This document shows, in pieces, positions 51,748 through 61,209 of a stretch of 64,000 nt of DNA. The DNA comes from Halovenus aranensis (lineage in GTDB: Archaea > Halobacteriota > Halobacteria > Halobacteriales > Haloarculaceae): NCBI RefSeq assembly GCF_900100385.1, contig NZ_FNFC01000009.1, forward strand, positions 100,652-164,651. The letters are read 5' to 3'. Position numbers and translations under genes: made by a program. Position 1 is the stretch's first letter. Each line of letters begins with the position of its first letter. A model generated the notes under the pieces. The model was not told where the DNA came from. It worked only from the letters and a program-made list of their open reading frames with translations, and did no database searches.

Positions 51748-53091
51748 ATGAACCGAGACAGTGTCGAGCCGGAGGTGACGACGGTTCCCGGTGACATCGC
51801 AGAGCAGGTCGCCGAGTACCACCACGAGAACGCCGCAACGTCGACGTACGTTTGCAACTTTGCTTGGGATTACAACGCGCCTGCAGAAGGGCCGTTTTGT
51901 ACGGATGTTGATGGAAACGTGCTGCTCGATTTCGCCGGTCACGTCGGGGCGGCACCACTTGGATACAACAATCCGAAGGTGCTCGACAGGCTGGAGGAGT
52001 TCGACCTCGTCGACCCGATGAAAATCGCCGGCCAGGACTTTTATCTTCCCGCCGAAGGCGTCCCCGAGAGCGACGCCAGCATCCCCGGTCCTGCAGACCT
52101 GATGGACCGGCTGACCGATATCTCCGGCCAGTACGGCATGGACCGTGTGTTCCTCTCGAACAGCGGCGCAGAGGCCGTCGAGAACGCGCTCAAAATTTCC
52201 TTCGACAACAGTCAGGGTAAGTACACGATAACGACCGAGGGGGCCTTCCACGGCCGAACGCTTGGCACGCTCTCGCTGAACCGCTCGCGGTCGAAGTATC
52301 GCCGTCACTTCCCCGAAATCGACGGCGTCCAGGATATGCCCTACTGTACCAACGCCTCCTGTGACGCCGAGAGCTGTGACTGTGGCTTTTTCTTCGACGA
52401 CACGTCGGCCCTGCGTCGGATGCTCGACCCCGAGACGGGGTACGTCGCCGCCGACGAGGTCGCCGCGCTCGTGATGGAACCGTTCCAGGGCGAGGGTGGC
52501 TACCGGCCGCCAAGCGAGGCGTTCATGGACGAAATTGCCGAACTCTGTGACGAGCACAATCTCACGCTCATCGCCGACGAGATACAGTCGGGGATGGGCC
52601 GGACCGGTGAGTGGTGGGCATCCGACCACTACGCCATCGAGCCCGACGTCATCACCAGCGCGAAGGCGCTTCGCGTCGGTGCGACCATCTCCACCGAGGA
52701 AATCTTCCCCGACGACCGGGGGCGCATCTCCTCGACGTGGGGTGCCGGCGACCTGCTTTCCTCCGCGCGAGGTGTCGCCACAATCGACGCCATCGAGGAG
52801 TACGACCTGCTCGACAACGCCACCGAGCGCGGCCGGCAGATGCAGGAACTCCTCGCCGAGTTCGATATGCCCGGTGTCATCGACATCCGTGGCAAAGGCC
52901 TGATGCTCGCCGTCGAGTTCGACTCGAAGAGCCGTCGGGACGCGATTCAGGAGGAGGCCTTCGCTAACGGACTGTTGACGCTTGGCTGTGGCAAGCAGAC
53001 GCTGCGGATGCTCCCACCGCTCGACGTGACCGAGCGCGAAATCCACCTCGCGGCCGAGATGCTCGCCGACACCGCCGAGTCGGTCGCCTAG
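51748..53091 (+). CDS. Class III aminotransferase (PLP)
   Basis: 447 residues of the ornithine/4-aminobutyrate aminotransferase group. Landmarks: NSGAEAVENALK near 138, FHGRTLGTLSL near 171, EPFQGEGGY near 240, ADEIQSGMGRTG near 273 and the PLP lysine in ITSAKALRVG near 308. A cysteine cluster (CTNASCDAESCDC at about 203-215) is unusual inside this fold and could bind metal. TATA-like GCTTATATTC lies 25 bp before the ATG. Substrate unknown. Confidence 0.88.
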   Translation: MNRDSVEPEVTTVPGDIAEQVAEYHHENAATSTYVCNFAWDYNAPAEGPFCTDVDGNVLLDFAGHVGAAPLGYNNPKVLDRLEEFDLVDPMKIAGQDFYLPAEGVPESDASIPGPADLMDRLTDISGQYGMDRVFLSNSGAEAVENALKISFDNSQGKYTITTEGAFHGRTLGTLSLNRSRSKYRRHFPEIDGVQDMPYCTNASCDAESCDCGFFFDDTSALRRMLDPETGYVAADEVAALVMEPFQGEGGYRPPSEAFMDEIAELCDEHNLTLIADEIQSGMGRTGEWWASDHYAIEPDVITSAKALRVGATISTEEIFPDDRGRISSTWGAGDLLSSARGVATIDAIEEYDLLDNATERGRQMQELLAEFDMPGVIDIRGKGLMLAVEFDSKSRRDAIQEEAFANGLLTLGCGKQTLRMLPPLDVTEREIHLAAEMLADTAESVA

Positions 53092-53555
53092 TTCTCTGTC
53101 TGACTGCCCCGCGCTCGGGACCGGTCCTGCTCTTCGAGACCGTCGACTGGCTGCCAGAGCGCACACCAGTCCTGTGAGTAGATGCCGCCTTCGACTGCCG
53201 CACACGCGCCGATGGTGGTGTCGGAGGAGTCAGACGAGTCGAAGTTGTTCCCCGGACAGAAGAACTGACAGTTCGCACAGAGTTCGATGAAGCCGCTGTC
53301 GCCCGTATAGTTCGGGTGAAACTGGTAGTCCACGTTCTCTTTGGCGGTCAGTCCGTCGGGGTCGCGCTCTATGCCCATCGTCGAGACGCAGTTCTCTGCT
53401 CCCTCCGGGAGCGGCCGCTCGCGCGTGTCTGCCAGTTGTTCGTTTTCCGGCCCGCCACCGTCGCTGCCGAGACATCCCGCCAGCGCCGTCGCCGACAGGG
53501 CTCCAGTCGTGGTGAGTAGCCGACGCCGTGAGAGTGCGCTGCTGTCATCGGACAT
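53088..53555 (-). CDS. HiPIP-like iron-sulfur lipoprotein
   Basis: 155 residues. N-terminal Tat motif SRRRLLTTTGA with lipobox Cys28 implies export of a folded cofactor protein and lipid anchoring. The C-terminal half has CANCQFFC (C93, C96, C100), GACAAVEGG (C118) and DWCALWQPV (C131), the spacing pattern of high-potential [4Fe-4S] proteins, which act as periplasmic-side electron carriers. Four of the five cysteines would ligate the cluster. Start at 53555 has a TATA-like element 28 bp upstream. It overlaps the aminotransferase tail-to-tail by 4 bp. Confidence 0.8.
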   Translation of the reverse strand: MSDDSSALSRRRLLTTTGALSATALAGCLGSDGGGPENEQLADTRERPLPEGAENCVSTMGIERDPDGLTAKENVDYQFHPNYTGDSGFIELCANCQFFCPGNNFDSSDSSDTTIGACAAVEGGIYSQDWCALWQPVDGLEEQDRSRARGSQTEN

Positions 53556-53627
53556 AGAATATTGTTTGAGTATCACAACATAAGTAATTATGGTGCGGCC
53601 GTTTAGCAACCCGTTTCGGCCACCCTC

Positions 53628-54422
53628 TCACCCGAGGAGACCCAGCCCGGCTCCGACGAGTCTGAGGCCGATGACCGTCAACAGTCCGAGGACGACGCCA
53701 CGGCGGGCGCGTTCACCGACGCGGGCGCGGAGTCGCTGTCCAACCGCGACGCCAGCGACCGCCGGCACGACAGCGGCGACGGAGACAGCCAGCACACCCC
53801 AGCCGGGATAGAGCCCGAGAGCCCCCGCCATAGCGACGCGAACGGCGTTGAGACCGAGAAAGACGAGTGCGACGACGCCGACAAACAGACCGTGTGAAAG
53901 GTCACAGCCCCGGAGGAAGGCGACCAGTTGCACCCCGACGTTCGTCCCGCCGAACAACAGCCCAGAGAGCCCGCCGACGCCGGCCATCGCGGGCGTCGTC
54001 TCGACGAAACAGCCCTCGCGGGCGCGGTTTAGTCCCGGAACGGGAACAAACGGTTGCGCGCTCGCGACAAAGCCCAGCGAGACAACGCCGAGCAACAGCC
54101 GGAGCGGCGATTCGGGCAGGACATCGATAGCCGCCATCCCCGCGACCGTGCCGAGAACTGCCGACGCGAGCAGGGGGGCAAACCGCCGTCCACAGCTTCG
54201 GAGTTCCCCGGCAGAGAGCTCGCCCACCAGCGAGAGGTTGACTCCCAGTATTGGGACGATCATGAACACGACTGCGGTCGCTGGCGCCACTGCTGTCGCC
54301 AGCGTCATCGTGCCGACGAGCGCGAACCCGAACCCCGCGAGGCCGTTGACCGCACCGGCGACGAAAAGTAACGCCGTGAGCCCCGCCAGAAACTGCGGCG
54401 TGAGTGGGAGTGACACACCCAA
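53628..54422 (-). CDS. TSUP (TauE/SafE) family membrane transporter
   Basis: 264 residues, eight predicted membrane segments. The duplicated family pattern is visible: GAVNGLAGFGFALVGTMTL near 23-41 and GGLSGLLFGGTNVGVQLVA near 152-170. TSUP proteins export sulfite, sulfoacetate or related anions; the substrate here is unknown. Codirectional with, but 72 bp from, the HiPIP gene downstream; a functional link is not evident. Confidence 0.85.
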   Translation of the reverse strand: MGVSLPLTPQFLAGLTALLFVAGAVNGLAGFGFALVGTMTLATAVAPATAVVFMIVPILGVNLSLVGELSAGELRSCGRRFAPLLASAVLGTVAGMAAIDVLPESPLRLLLGVVSLGFVASAQPFVPVPGLNRAREGCFVETTPAMAGVGGLSGLLFGGTNVGVQLVAFLRGCDLSHGLFVGVVALVFLGLNAVRVAMAGALGLYPGWGVLAVSVAAVVPAVAGVAVGQRLRARVGERARRGVVLGLLTVIGLRLVGAGLGLLG

Positions 54423-54523
54423 CAGTTCGCTCAGGCCTCACAAAAGCGTACCCCGGACTGGAGCCGCGTCGACACACCCGATGGAACTGGATGTTTAAGT
54501 GGCCACATCACGGCAGTAGGAAT

Positions 54524-55675
54524 ATGCTGGATGGAGTCAAGGTGGCACTGGGCGTGACCGGCTCGATTGCGGCGGTCAAGACCGTCGAGTTGGCACACGA
54601 GCTCCGCCGACAGGGTGCCGAGGTCCGGGCGGTGATGACCGACTCGGCCCAGGGTATCATCCACCCCTGGGCGCTCGAATACGCGACCGAGAACCCCGTC
54701 GTCACGGAGATTACCGGGGCCGTCGAACACGTCGAGCTCTGTGGCCGTGAGGGGTGGGCAGACCTGCTGTTGATTGCGCCGACGACCGCAAACACCGTCG
54801 GCAAGATGGCCGCCGCAGTCGACGACTCGCCGGTGACCACCTGCGCGACGACTGCCTTCGGCGCCGACGTGCCCCTCGTCGTCGTGCCGGCGATGCACGA
54901 GCCGATGTACGACCACCCGGGCGTGCTCGAGGCGCTCGACCAGCTCGAATCGTGGGGCGTCGACTTCGTCGACCCGCGCATCGAGGAGGGGAAAGCCAAA
55001 ATCGCGACCGAGGACGCCATCGTCACGGCCGCCGCACGCGCGACTGGCGCCCAACCGCTGGCCGGGCAGACCGTCATCGTCACGAGCGGCGCGACCACGG
55101 AGTCGGTCGACCCGATTCGGACGCTTTCGAACCGGGCTTCGGGACAGACCGGTCGCGCGGTCGCCAGGGCCTGTGTCACCCACGGCGCGGAGGTCGTCCT
55201 CGTCCACGACGGTCCCGAGGTTCCGTGGGCCGACACCGTCGCCGTCGAGAGCGCCGCCGAGATGCGCGACGCTGTCCTCGACCGCGCCCCCGAAGCCGAC
55301 GCTCTCGTCTCGGCGGCGGCTATCGCCGATTACACCGTCGAGGCCGCAGACGAGAAAATTCGCTCCGGGCAGGACCTCGCACTCGACCTCGAACCGACGC
55401 CTAAGCTCCTCGACGCCGTCCGGGAGAGCCACCCCGAGTTGGCACTCGTCGGCTTCAAAGCCGAAACCGAAGGCGACGAGGACGCCATCGTTGCCCAGGC
55501 GCGTGCCCTGCAGGACCGCGTCGGCCTCGCGTTCGTCGTCGGAAACGACGCAGGAGTGATGGGTGCCGACGAGACGACTGCACTGGTCGTCGACGGCGAC
55601 GACGTGTGCGAGGTTACGGGCTCGAAACAGGCGCTCGGCGCGGCCGTCGCCGACCGTCTCGCAGCCGTCTGCTGA
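54524..55675 (+). CDS. coaBC: Phosphopantothenoylcysteine decarboxylase / phosphopantothenate-cysteine ligase
   Basis: Bifunctional coenzyme A biosynthesis enzyme, 383 residues. The N-terminal 180 residues are the flavoprotein decarboxylase (GVTGSIAAVKTVELAHELRR at 9-28; APTTANTVGKMA near 84; PAMHEPMYDHP near 124); the C-terminal part is the ligase (VIVTSGATTESVDPIRTLSNRASGQTG near 185-210; SAAAIADYT near 263). TATA-like GTTTAAGTG lies 28 bp before the ATG. Complete. Confidence 0.95.
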   Translation: MLDGVKVALGVTGSIAAVKTVELAHELRRQGAEVRAVMTDSAQGIIHPWALEYATENPVVTEITGAVEHVELCGREGWADLLLIAPTTANTVGKMAAAVDDSPVTTCATTAFGADVPLVVVPAMHEPMYDHPGVLEALDQLESWGVDFVDPRIEEGKAKIATEDAIVTAAARATGAQPLAGQTVIVTSGATTESVDPIRTLSNRASGQTGRAVARACVTHGAEVVLVHDGPEVPWADTVAVESAAEMRDAVLDRAPEADALVSAAAIADYTVEAADEKIRSGQDLALDLEPTPKLLDAVRESHPELALVGFKAETEGDEDAIVAQARALQDRVGLAFVVGNDAGVMGADETTALVVDGDDVCEVTGSKQALGAAVADRLAAVC

Positions 55676-55682
55676 GGACGCC

Positions 55683-57080
55683 TCAGCGCGGCTCGATATC
55701 GACGCCAGAGAACTCGAAGCGTGCACCGCCCGCATCGCCGTCGACGATATCGACATCCCAGCCGTGAGCCTCGGCGATTCGCCGGACGATAGTCAGACCG
55801 AATCCCGTCCCGCCGGTCGCGGAGCTAACGCCGGGCTCGAACACCTCTGCTCGTTCGTCCTCGGGGATTCCCGGCCCAGTGTCCTCGACGTAGAGACAGT
55901 GGTCGTCGGTGCTGCCGACGGTGATGGTCACGTCGTCGCCGCCGTGTTCGACTGCGTTCCGAAAGAGGTTCTCGAAGACGTGTTGCAGCCGGCTCCGGTC
56001 GCCACGAATCGTGATGTCGTCGGCGATATCGATTGTCGCCGATTCTGTCGAGACGCTCTTCCAGCAGCCCCCCACCAAGTCGACCAGCGGTATCGGCCCG
56101 GGGTCGGCGACGATCTGACCCTGTCTGGCGAGTGTCAGCGTATCGGAGATGAGTTCCTCCATCCGGTCGAGCGAGCGGACGATTGGGTCGAGGTGCTCGC
56201 TTTCACACTCCTCAGCAAGCAGCGTCGTCCGGGCCTGTGCGACGTTCAGCGGGTTTCGCAGGTCGTGGGAGACGACGCTCGCGAACTCTTCGAGCTGTTC
56301 GTTCTGGCTCCGGAGTTGGCGTTCGCGCTTGACCCGGTCTGTGACGTTTCGCGTGATGCCGATAATCCGAATCACCTCGCCGTCCGAGAGGACCGGAGCG
56401 AGGTTTGTCTGCCAGAATCGCGCACCAGTCTCGACGGGGAGTTCCTCTTGATACGTAATCGGCTCGCGGGCCCGGGCACACCGCCGGTAGTTGGATTCGA
56501 CTTCGGCCCCGAGTTCGTCGCCGAACACCTCGGTCGGCGTCTTGTCTACCACCTCCTCGCTGGTCAGCCCCGTCTGTTCCTCGTAGGCGTCGTTCAGGCG
56601 CTCGAACCGAAACTCGTAGCCCGCCTCCGTCGCCTCGACAGTAACGTAGAAGATGCCGTCTTTGACCGCATCGAGTAACCTCGTGTACTCGTCTGCGAGG
56701 TCCTCGTACTCCGCTGCCCGGCGTTTCTGCTCGGTGATGTCGCGGCTGTTCACCAGAATACCGTCGATTGTCTCGTCGTCGAAGCGGTTTTGCAGCGTCG
56801 CCTCGACCCACCGCCAGGAGCCCTCAGCGTGACGGAATCGGCTTTCGACGACCTGCGTGTCGTCGGGATTGGCTTTGAGGCGCTCGATTGCGTCGGCGAC
56901 TGTCTCCCGGTCGTCTGGATGTTGGTACTCGTAGCCGACTTCGCCGACGAGTTCCTCGGGCTCGTAGCCGAGGACCTCCCGGACGGACGGACTCACGTAA
57001 GACATCTGCCCGTCGGTGTCGATGATAGTCGCCATGTCGGCGGATTCCTCGACGAGCTTCCGGTATAAATCGTTACACAT
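55683..57080 (-). CDS. PAS-domain sensor histidine kinase
   Basis: 465 residues, no membrane segment. Two PAS domains (about 8-120 and 130-250) precede a HisKA dimerisation domain with H-box SVVSHDLRNPLN near 266-277 and a HATPase domain with N box HVFENLFRNAVEHG near 368, G1 VEDTGPGIPEDER near 397 and GFGLTIVRRI near 425. Soluble haloarchaeal kinase sensing an unknown cytoplasmic signal. Divergent from a second kinase gene, 153 bp apart; no receiver-domain gene is nearby. Confidence 0.92.
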   Translation of the reverse strand: MCNDLYRKLVEESADMATIIDTDGQMSYVSPSVREVLGYEPEELVGEVGYEYQHPDDRETVADAIERLKANPDDTQVVESRFRHAEGSWRWVEATLQNRFDDETIDGILVNSRDITEQKRRAAEYEDLADEYTRLLDAVKDGIFYVTVEATEAGYEFRFERLNDAYEEQTGLTSEEVVDKTPTEVFGDELGAEVESNYRRCARAREPITYQEELPVETGARFWQTNLAPVLSDGEVIRIIGITRNVTDRVKRERQLRSQNEQLEEFASVVSHDLRNPLNVAQARTTLLAEECESEHLDPIVRSLDRMEELISDTLTLARQGQIVADPGPIPLVDLVGGCWKSVSTESATIDIADDITIRGDRSRLQHVFENLFRNAVEHGGDDVTITVGSTDDHCLYVEDTGPGIPEDERAEVFEPGVSSATGGTGFGLTIVRRIAEAHGWDVDIVDGDAGGARFEFSGVDIEPR

Positions 57081-57233
57081 GTTCTACATACAGTTCACAG
57101 AAACATAAAGAAACGCACGAATCACGCGGAGCCAGCCAAGTGATTAAGAGCGTCGCTTCCTGATGTATCACCCGGGCGCATCTTCGTTGGGACCGGACCG
57201 AGCGAGACCAGCGTCACCAAGAGTTCCGACATC

Positions 57234-59633
57234 ATGAACGCACAACAGCGACTCCGGGCACTGTACGAGATATCCCTCACGGTCGAGTCCAAAGAGACCG
57301 TCGAAGCAACAGCGACGGAGGCGTTGACGGCGTATCTGGAACACCTACACTGTGCTGTCGGCGCTGTGTTCCACACCGAGGACGAGGCGCTGTCACTGGT
57401 CTCTGCTGTCCCGGGTGGACCGGCCCAGAGCGACCTGCTCGCGGTCGCGCGCGACCGTCTCGAGTCCGACGCGCAAGCCACAGACAGGTCGTCGATGACA
57501 GCGTCGCTACCGGTCTCCGAGATTGTCGCGGGCGTGGGCGAGTATCACCTGTTCGAGCTCCCGGCGTTTGGTGTACTCGTTCTCGGGACAGACGAGAGAG
57601 AACTCGACGACGCGACCCTGGCGGCGCTCCCGGAGCTGAACGAAACGGTCGCACGCGCCTGTTCGTCGGCGGTAACGCGAGAGCGACGCCGGGCGCAACG
57701 CGACCGGTTCGAAGCAGTCTTCGAGGCGATTCCGGACCCAGTCGTCACCGTCGTCGTCGAAGACGGCGTCGAGCGTATCGCCCGTGCGAACGAGGCCTTC
57801 GAGGAGCGATTCGGCTACGAGGACGACGCTATCCGCGGGCAGAGACTGGACGCGCTCATTCGGCCCGGGGACGGAGAATTCGATAGCAACGAACTGGTGG
57901 CGGCGCTCGACCGCGGCGACTCGTTCACCGCAGAAATAAAACGGGAGACGTGTTCGGGGACCGGCCACTTCCTGTTCAACGCCGTCCCGCTCGCGACGCA
58001 GTTAGACACGGAGTATGTCGGCATCTACGTCGACATCACAGCGCGGAAAGAACGCGAGCAGACCCTCGAGGCGCTGTCCGGGGCGGTACAGGACCTCTTG
58101 GACGAGGACTCGCGCCAGCAGGTCTGTGCGCGGGCAGTCGAGGCGGTCGAGTCTGTCTTTGGCTATGCGAACGTCGGCGTTCACCTGTACAATCGGGAGA
58201 GAGAGACGCTGGAGCCGGCGGCAGTGACCGAACAGCTGCGCGAGCAGTTCGACGACGAGCCGCCGAGATACACCACCAGAGACACAGTCATCTGGGAGGC
58301 ATACGAGACCCGCGACCCGGTTCGAATCAACGACGTAGATACCTTCGAGGGAAGGCTCCCCGACCGCGAGACGCCCGCCGAGAGTGCGGTCGTCCTGCCG
58401 GTCGGTGTCCACGGCGTGCTCATCGCGTCCGAGTCCGAGCCCCACGGATTCACCGACCGGGACGTGCAGTTTCTACGGCTGCTGAGCCAGCTGGTTGCGG
58501 TCGCTCTCGACCGGTCGACCAACCGAAACAGGCTGGCGGGCGTCCAGCGCGCAATCAGCAAGGCGCTGCAGGCAGAGACACACGAGGAGATGGCCGAGAC
58601 GGTACTCGACACGATACCGGCTGTTCTCGACTTGCCACTCGTCGGCGTCTGGCAGTATCAGCCAAGCAAGAAAGTCCTCGAACCGCTCGGGATGACTCAG
58701 GATGCGGTAACACTGATCGGTGATCCGCCGCCCTTCGACGAGGACGGCGAGAGTATCGCCTGGCAGGCGTTCGACTCCGGGTCGACGACGCTCGTCTCGG
58801 ACGCCTCACAACACCCCGACGCCTACAACGACGAGACGCCAATCAAAGGGGAGATTATCGTCCCAATCGGCGACTTTGGGGTAATGACTGCCGGCTCGAC
58901 CTACGAGGACAGTTTCACGCAGTTCGACGCCGAGGTGCTCGAAATACTCGCGGCGAATCTCGAAATCGTCGCCGAAGTCATCGACAGCCGCCAAGACGTT
59001 GCGTTGCTCGAACAGGTCATTGCACGGGTACTCAGACACAACGTGCGCAACAAGCTGACGCCAATCCGCGGGTACGCGAGCACAATCGCCGCGGAGGTCG
59101 ACCAGCCACTCGACGCGTACGCCGAGGCCGTCATCGAGAACTGCGACGAACTGGCGCGGACGGCCGAACACGCCCGCGAGATGCGAACTGTCGTCCAGCG
59201 CCGAGACCAGATGACAACCGTCTCCCTGGCGGAGGCGGTTCGCACAGCCACAGCGACCGTCGAGTCGGAGTTTCCCGAGGGAGAGTTGCTGTTGAACATC
59301 GAGGCCGAGCCAGACGTGACGGCCCACCTAGAGCTGACGACTGCACTCCGGCATCTGATACGCAACGGCTTCGACCACAACGACAGCGAGCGGCCACGCG
59401 TCGTCGTCACGGTCGACGACCGGCCGGCCGGTCCGACGGTCGAAATCGACGACGACGGTCCGGGTATCGACGCCTACGAGGTCGAAATTATCGACAGACA
59501 CGGCGAGTCTGCGCTCGAACACGGCAGCGGCGCAGGACTCTGGATTATCGACCGCGTTATCGAGTATTCCGAGGCACTCCTCGACTTCGAGACCGACGAC
59601 GGCACGACAGCGACGGTCACGTTCCCGCAGTGA
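57234..59633 (+). CDS. Multidomain GAF/PAS sensor histidine kinase
   Basis: 799 residues, cytoplasmic. Order: an N-terminal GAF-like domain (1-145), a PAS domain (about 155-280; AIPDPVVTVVVEDGVERI), two GAF domains (about 290-425 and 435-590), a HisKA region whose H-box is RVLRHNVRNKLTP near residue 600-612, and a HATPase domain (about 690-799; VEIDDDGPGI near 738 and GSGAGLWIIDRVI near 764). The RHNxRN form of the H-box is typical of haloarchaeal orphan kinases. Likely reads several signals through one output; partner unknown. Confidence 0.92.
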   Translation: MNAQQRLRALYEISLTVESKETVEATATEALTAYLEHLHCAVGAVFHTEDEALSLVSAVPGGPAQSDLLAVARDRLESDAQATDRSSMTASLPVSEIVAGVGEYHLFELPAFGVLVLGTDERELDDATLAALPELNETVARACSSAVTRERRRAQRDRFEAVFEAIPDPVVTVVVEDGVERIARANEAFEERFGYEDDAIRGQRLDALIRPGDGEFDSNELVAALDRGDSFTAEIKRETCSGTGHFLFNAVPLATQLDTEYVGIYVDITARKEREQTLEALSGAVQDLLDEDSRQQVCARAVEAVESVFGYANVGVHLYNRERETLEPAAVTEQLREQFDDEPPRYTTRDTVIWEAYETRDPVRINDVDTFEGRLPDRETPAESAVVLPVGVHGVLIASESEPHGFTDRDVQFLRLLSQLVAVALDRSTNRNRLAGVQRAISKALQAETHEEMAETVLDTIPAVLDLPLVGVWQYQPSKKVLEPLGMTQDAVTLIGDPPPFDEDGESIAWQAFDSGSTTLVSDASQHPDAYNDETPIKGEIIVPIGDFGVMTAGSTYEDSFTQFDAEVLEILAANLEIVAEVIDSRQDVALLEQVIARVLRHNVRNKLTPIRGYASTIAAEVDQPLDAYAEAVIENCDELARTAEHAREMRTVVQRRDQMTTVSLAEAVRTATATVESEFPEGELLLNIEAEPDVTAHLELTTALRHLIRNGFDHNDSERPRVVVTVDDRPAGPTVEIDDDGPGIDAYEVEIIDRHGESALEHGSGAGLWIIDRVIEYSEALLDFETDDGTTATVTFPQ

Positions 59634-59720
59634 CCGACCCACGGACAGGGTTCGTTCGTCGCGGCTATCGCTGTGTCAGGTGTAGATTTCCCGATGGCGC
59701 TGTTTCTCGCCGGCAGGCCG

Positions 59721-60002
59721 TCACTCGTCGTCGATGCTCACGCCGACAGGTTCGTCAGGCGTCTCGATGTCGACATCGGGGTCGTCGCCGCCGACGAGGA
59801 ACTTGAGGACGGCAGCGACGACCGCGAGGACGACGAGAACGACGACAGCTGCAACTGCCGTGCTTGGCCCGGCAGCGCCGTTGTCTTCGCCGTCCTCGCC
59901 GTTGCCCTCGTAATCGACTTCGCCCTCGTCCTCGCCCCACTGTGCCTGGGCGGAAAACGAGCTGTCCGAGAGATTAACTTCGAGAATTGTGATGTCTACC
60001 AT
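59721..60002 (-). CDS. Small single-pass membrane protein, acidic tail
   Basis: 93 residues: a short N-terminal beta-like part (MVDITILEVNLSDSSFSAQA), an acidic linker, one membrane segment AAVVVLVVLAVVAAVLKFLVGG near 48-70 and an acidic tail. No signal peptide at the N-terminus. Conserved-type haloarchaeal protein of unknown function, alone downstream of the kinase on the other strand. Confidence 0.65.
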   Translation of the reverse strand: MVDITILEVNLSDSSFSAQAQWGEDEGEVDYEGNGEDGEDNGAAGPSTAVAAVVVLVVLAVVAAVLKFLVGGDDPDVDIETPDEPVGVSIDDE

Positions 60003-60048
60003 ACGTCTCTGTTCGACAGGCAGCCTCTTACCCGTTGTGCACAGGTAG

Positions 60049-61209
60049 CTACGCGTCCGGGTCGTCGTGTGTCTCGACGAAGCGCTCGATACGGTCGAGT
60101 GCCTCCTTGAGGCCGTCCATTCCGGTCGCATACGAGACCCGAAGGTGTCCGTGGCCGCCCTCGCCGAAGGCATCGCCCGGGACAGCCGCGACGCCGGTCT
60201 CCTCGAGTAGCGCCTCCGCGAAGGCCTCGCTGTCCTCCCAGGGAGTCGTGGGAAAGGCGTAGAACGCGCCGCTTGCGGGAAAGCAGTCGATACCCATCTC
60301 CTCGAACCGAGAGAGGACGAGGTTCCGGCGGCGGTCGTACTGCGAGACCATCTCCGCGACCACGTCCTCACAGGAGTCGAGTGCCTCCAGTGCCACGTGC
60401 TGGGCCGTCGTCGGGGCCGACAGCATGGTGTACTGGTGGACGCGGTTCATCGCGCGCGTCGCTCCCGCCGGCGCGAGCACGTACCCCAGCCGGAGGCCCG
60501 TCATCGCGTACGCCTTCGAGAAGCCGTTGATGACGATTGTTCGCTCGCGCATACCCGGCAGCGTCGCTATCGAGGTGTGGTCGTGCTCGTAGCTCAACTC
60601 CGCGTAGATTTCGTCCGAGACGACGGTGAGGTCGTGTTGACGGGCGAAATCGGCGACCTCCGCGAGTTCGTCGCGGGACATCGTCGCGCCGGTCGGATTG
60701 TTCGGATAGCAGAGAACCAGCATCTCGGCCTCGTTGGCTCCGGCGTCAGCGAGGACCTCAGGGGTGAGTGTGAACTCGTCCTCGCGGCGGGTCGGCACCG
60801 GACAGACCTCGCCGCCGGCAAAGCGCACGCCCGGCACGTACGACACATAACACGGCTGGGCGACCGCGACGGTGTCGCCGGGGTCGACGAACGCGCGAAA
60901 CGCGAGGTCGACTGCCTCACTCGCGCCCGCAGTGACGAGAATCTCCTCGTCGGGGTCGTAATCGAGGTCGTAACGATGGTCGACATCCTCGGCGATTGCC
61001 GCCCGGAGGTCCTGCCGGCCGCGGTTTGCAGTGTAGGATGTTTTGCCCTGTTCGAGTGACGCGATACCCGCCTCACGGGCGGCCCAGGGGGCCGCGAAAT
61101 CGGGCTCGCCGACACCCAGTGAGATGACGTCCTCGCGCTGTTCTGCAAGCTCGAAAAACCGGCGGATACCTGACGGCGGGACCCGGTCGATGCGTTCGGC
61201 CGGCTTCAT
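60049..61209 (-). CDS. Class I/II aminotransferase (PLP)
   Basis: 386-residue fold-type I aminotransferase. Landmarks: SLGVGEPDF near 31-39, YTANRGRQDLR near 59, PNNPTGATMS near 164-173, SDEIYAELSYEH near 199-210, the PLP lysine in VINGFSKAYAMTGLRLGY near 226-240, and the C-terminal arginine in LRVSYA near 360. Resembles archaeal aspartate/aromatic aminotransferases. The start overlaps the stop of the Lrp regulator gene by 4 bp, so it is probably under amino-acid-responsive control. Confidence 0.92.
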   Translation of the reverse strand: MKPAERIDRVPPSGIRRFFELAEQREDVISLGVGEPDFAAPWAAREAGIASLEQGKTSYTANRGRQDLRAAIAEDVDHRYDLDYDPDEEILVTAGASEAVDLAFRAFVDPGDTVAVAQPCYVSYVPGVRFAGGEVCPVPTRREDEFTLTPEVLADAGANEAEMLVLCYPNNPTGATMSRDELAEVADFARQHDLTVVSDEIYAELSYEHDHTSIATLPGMRERTIVINGFSKAYAMTGLRLGYVLAPAGATRAMNRVHQYTMLSAPTTAQHVALEALDSCEDVVAEMVSQYDRRRNLVLSRFEEMGIDCFPASGAFYAFPTTPWEDSEAFAEALLEETGVAAVPGDAFGEGGHGHLRVSYATGMDGLKEALDRIERFVETHDDPDA

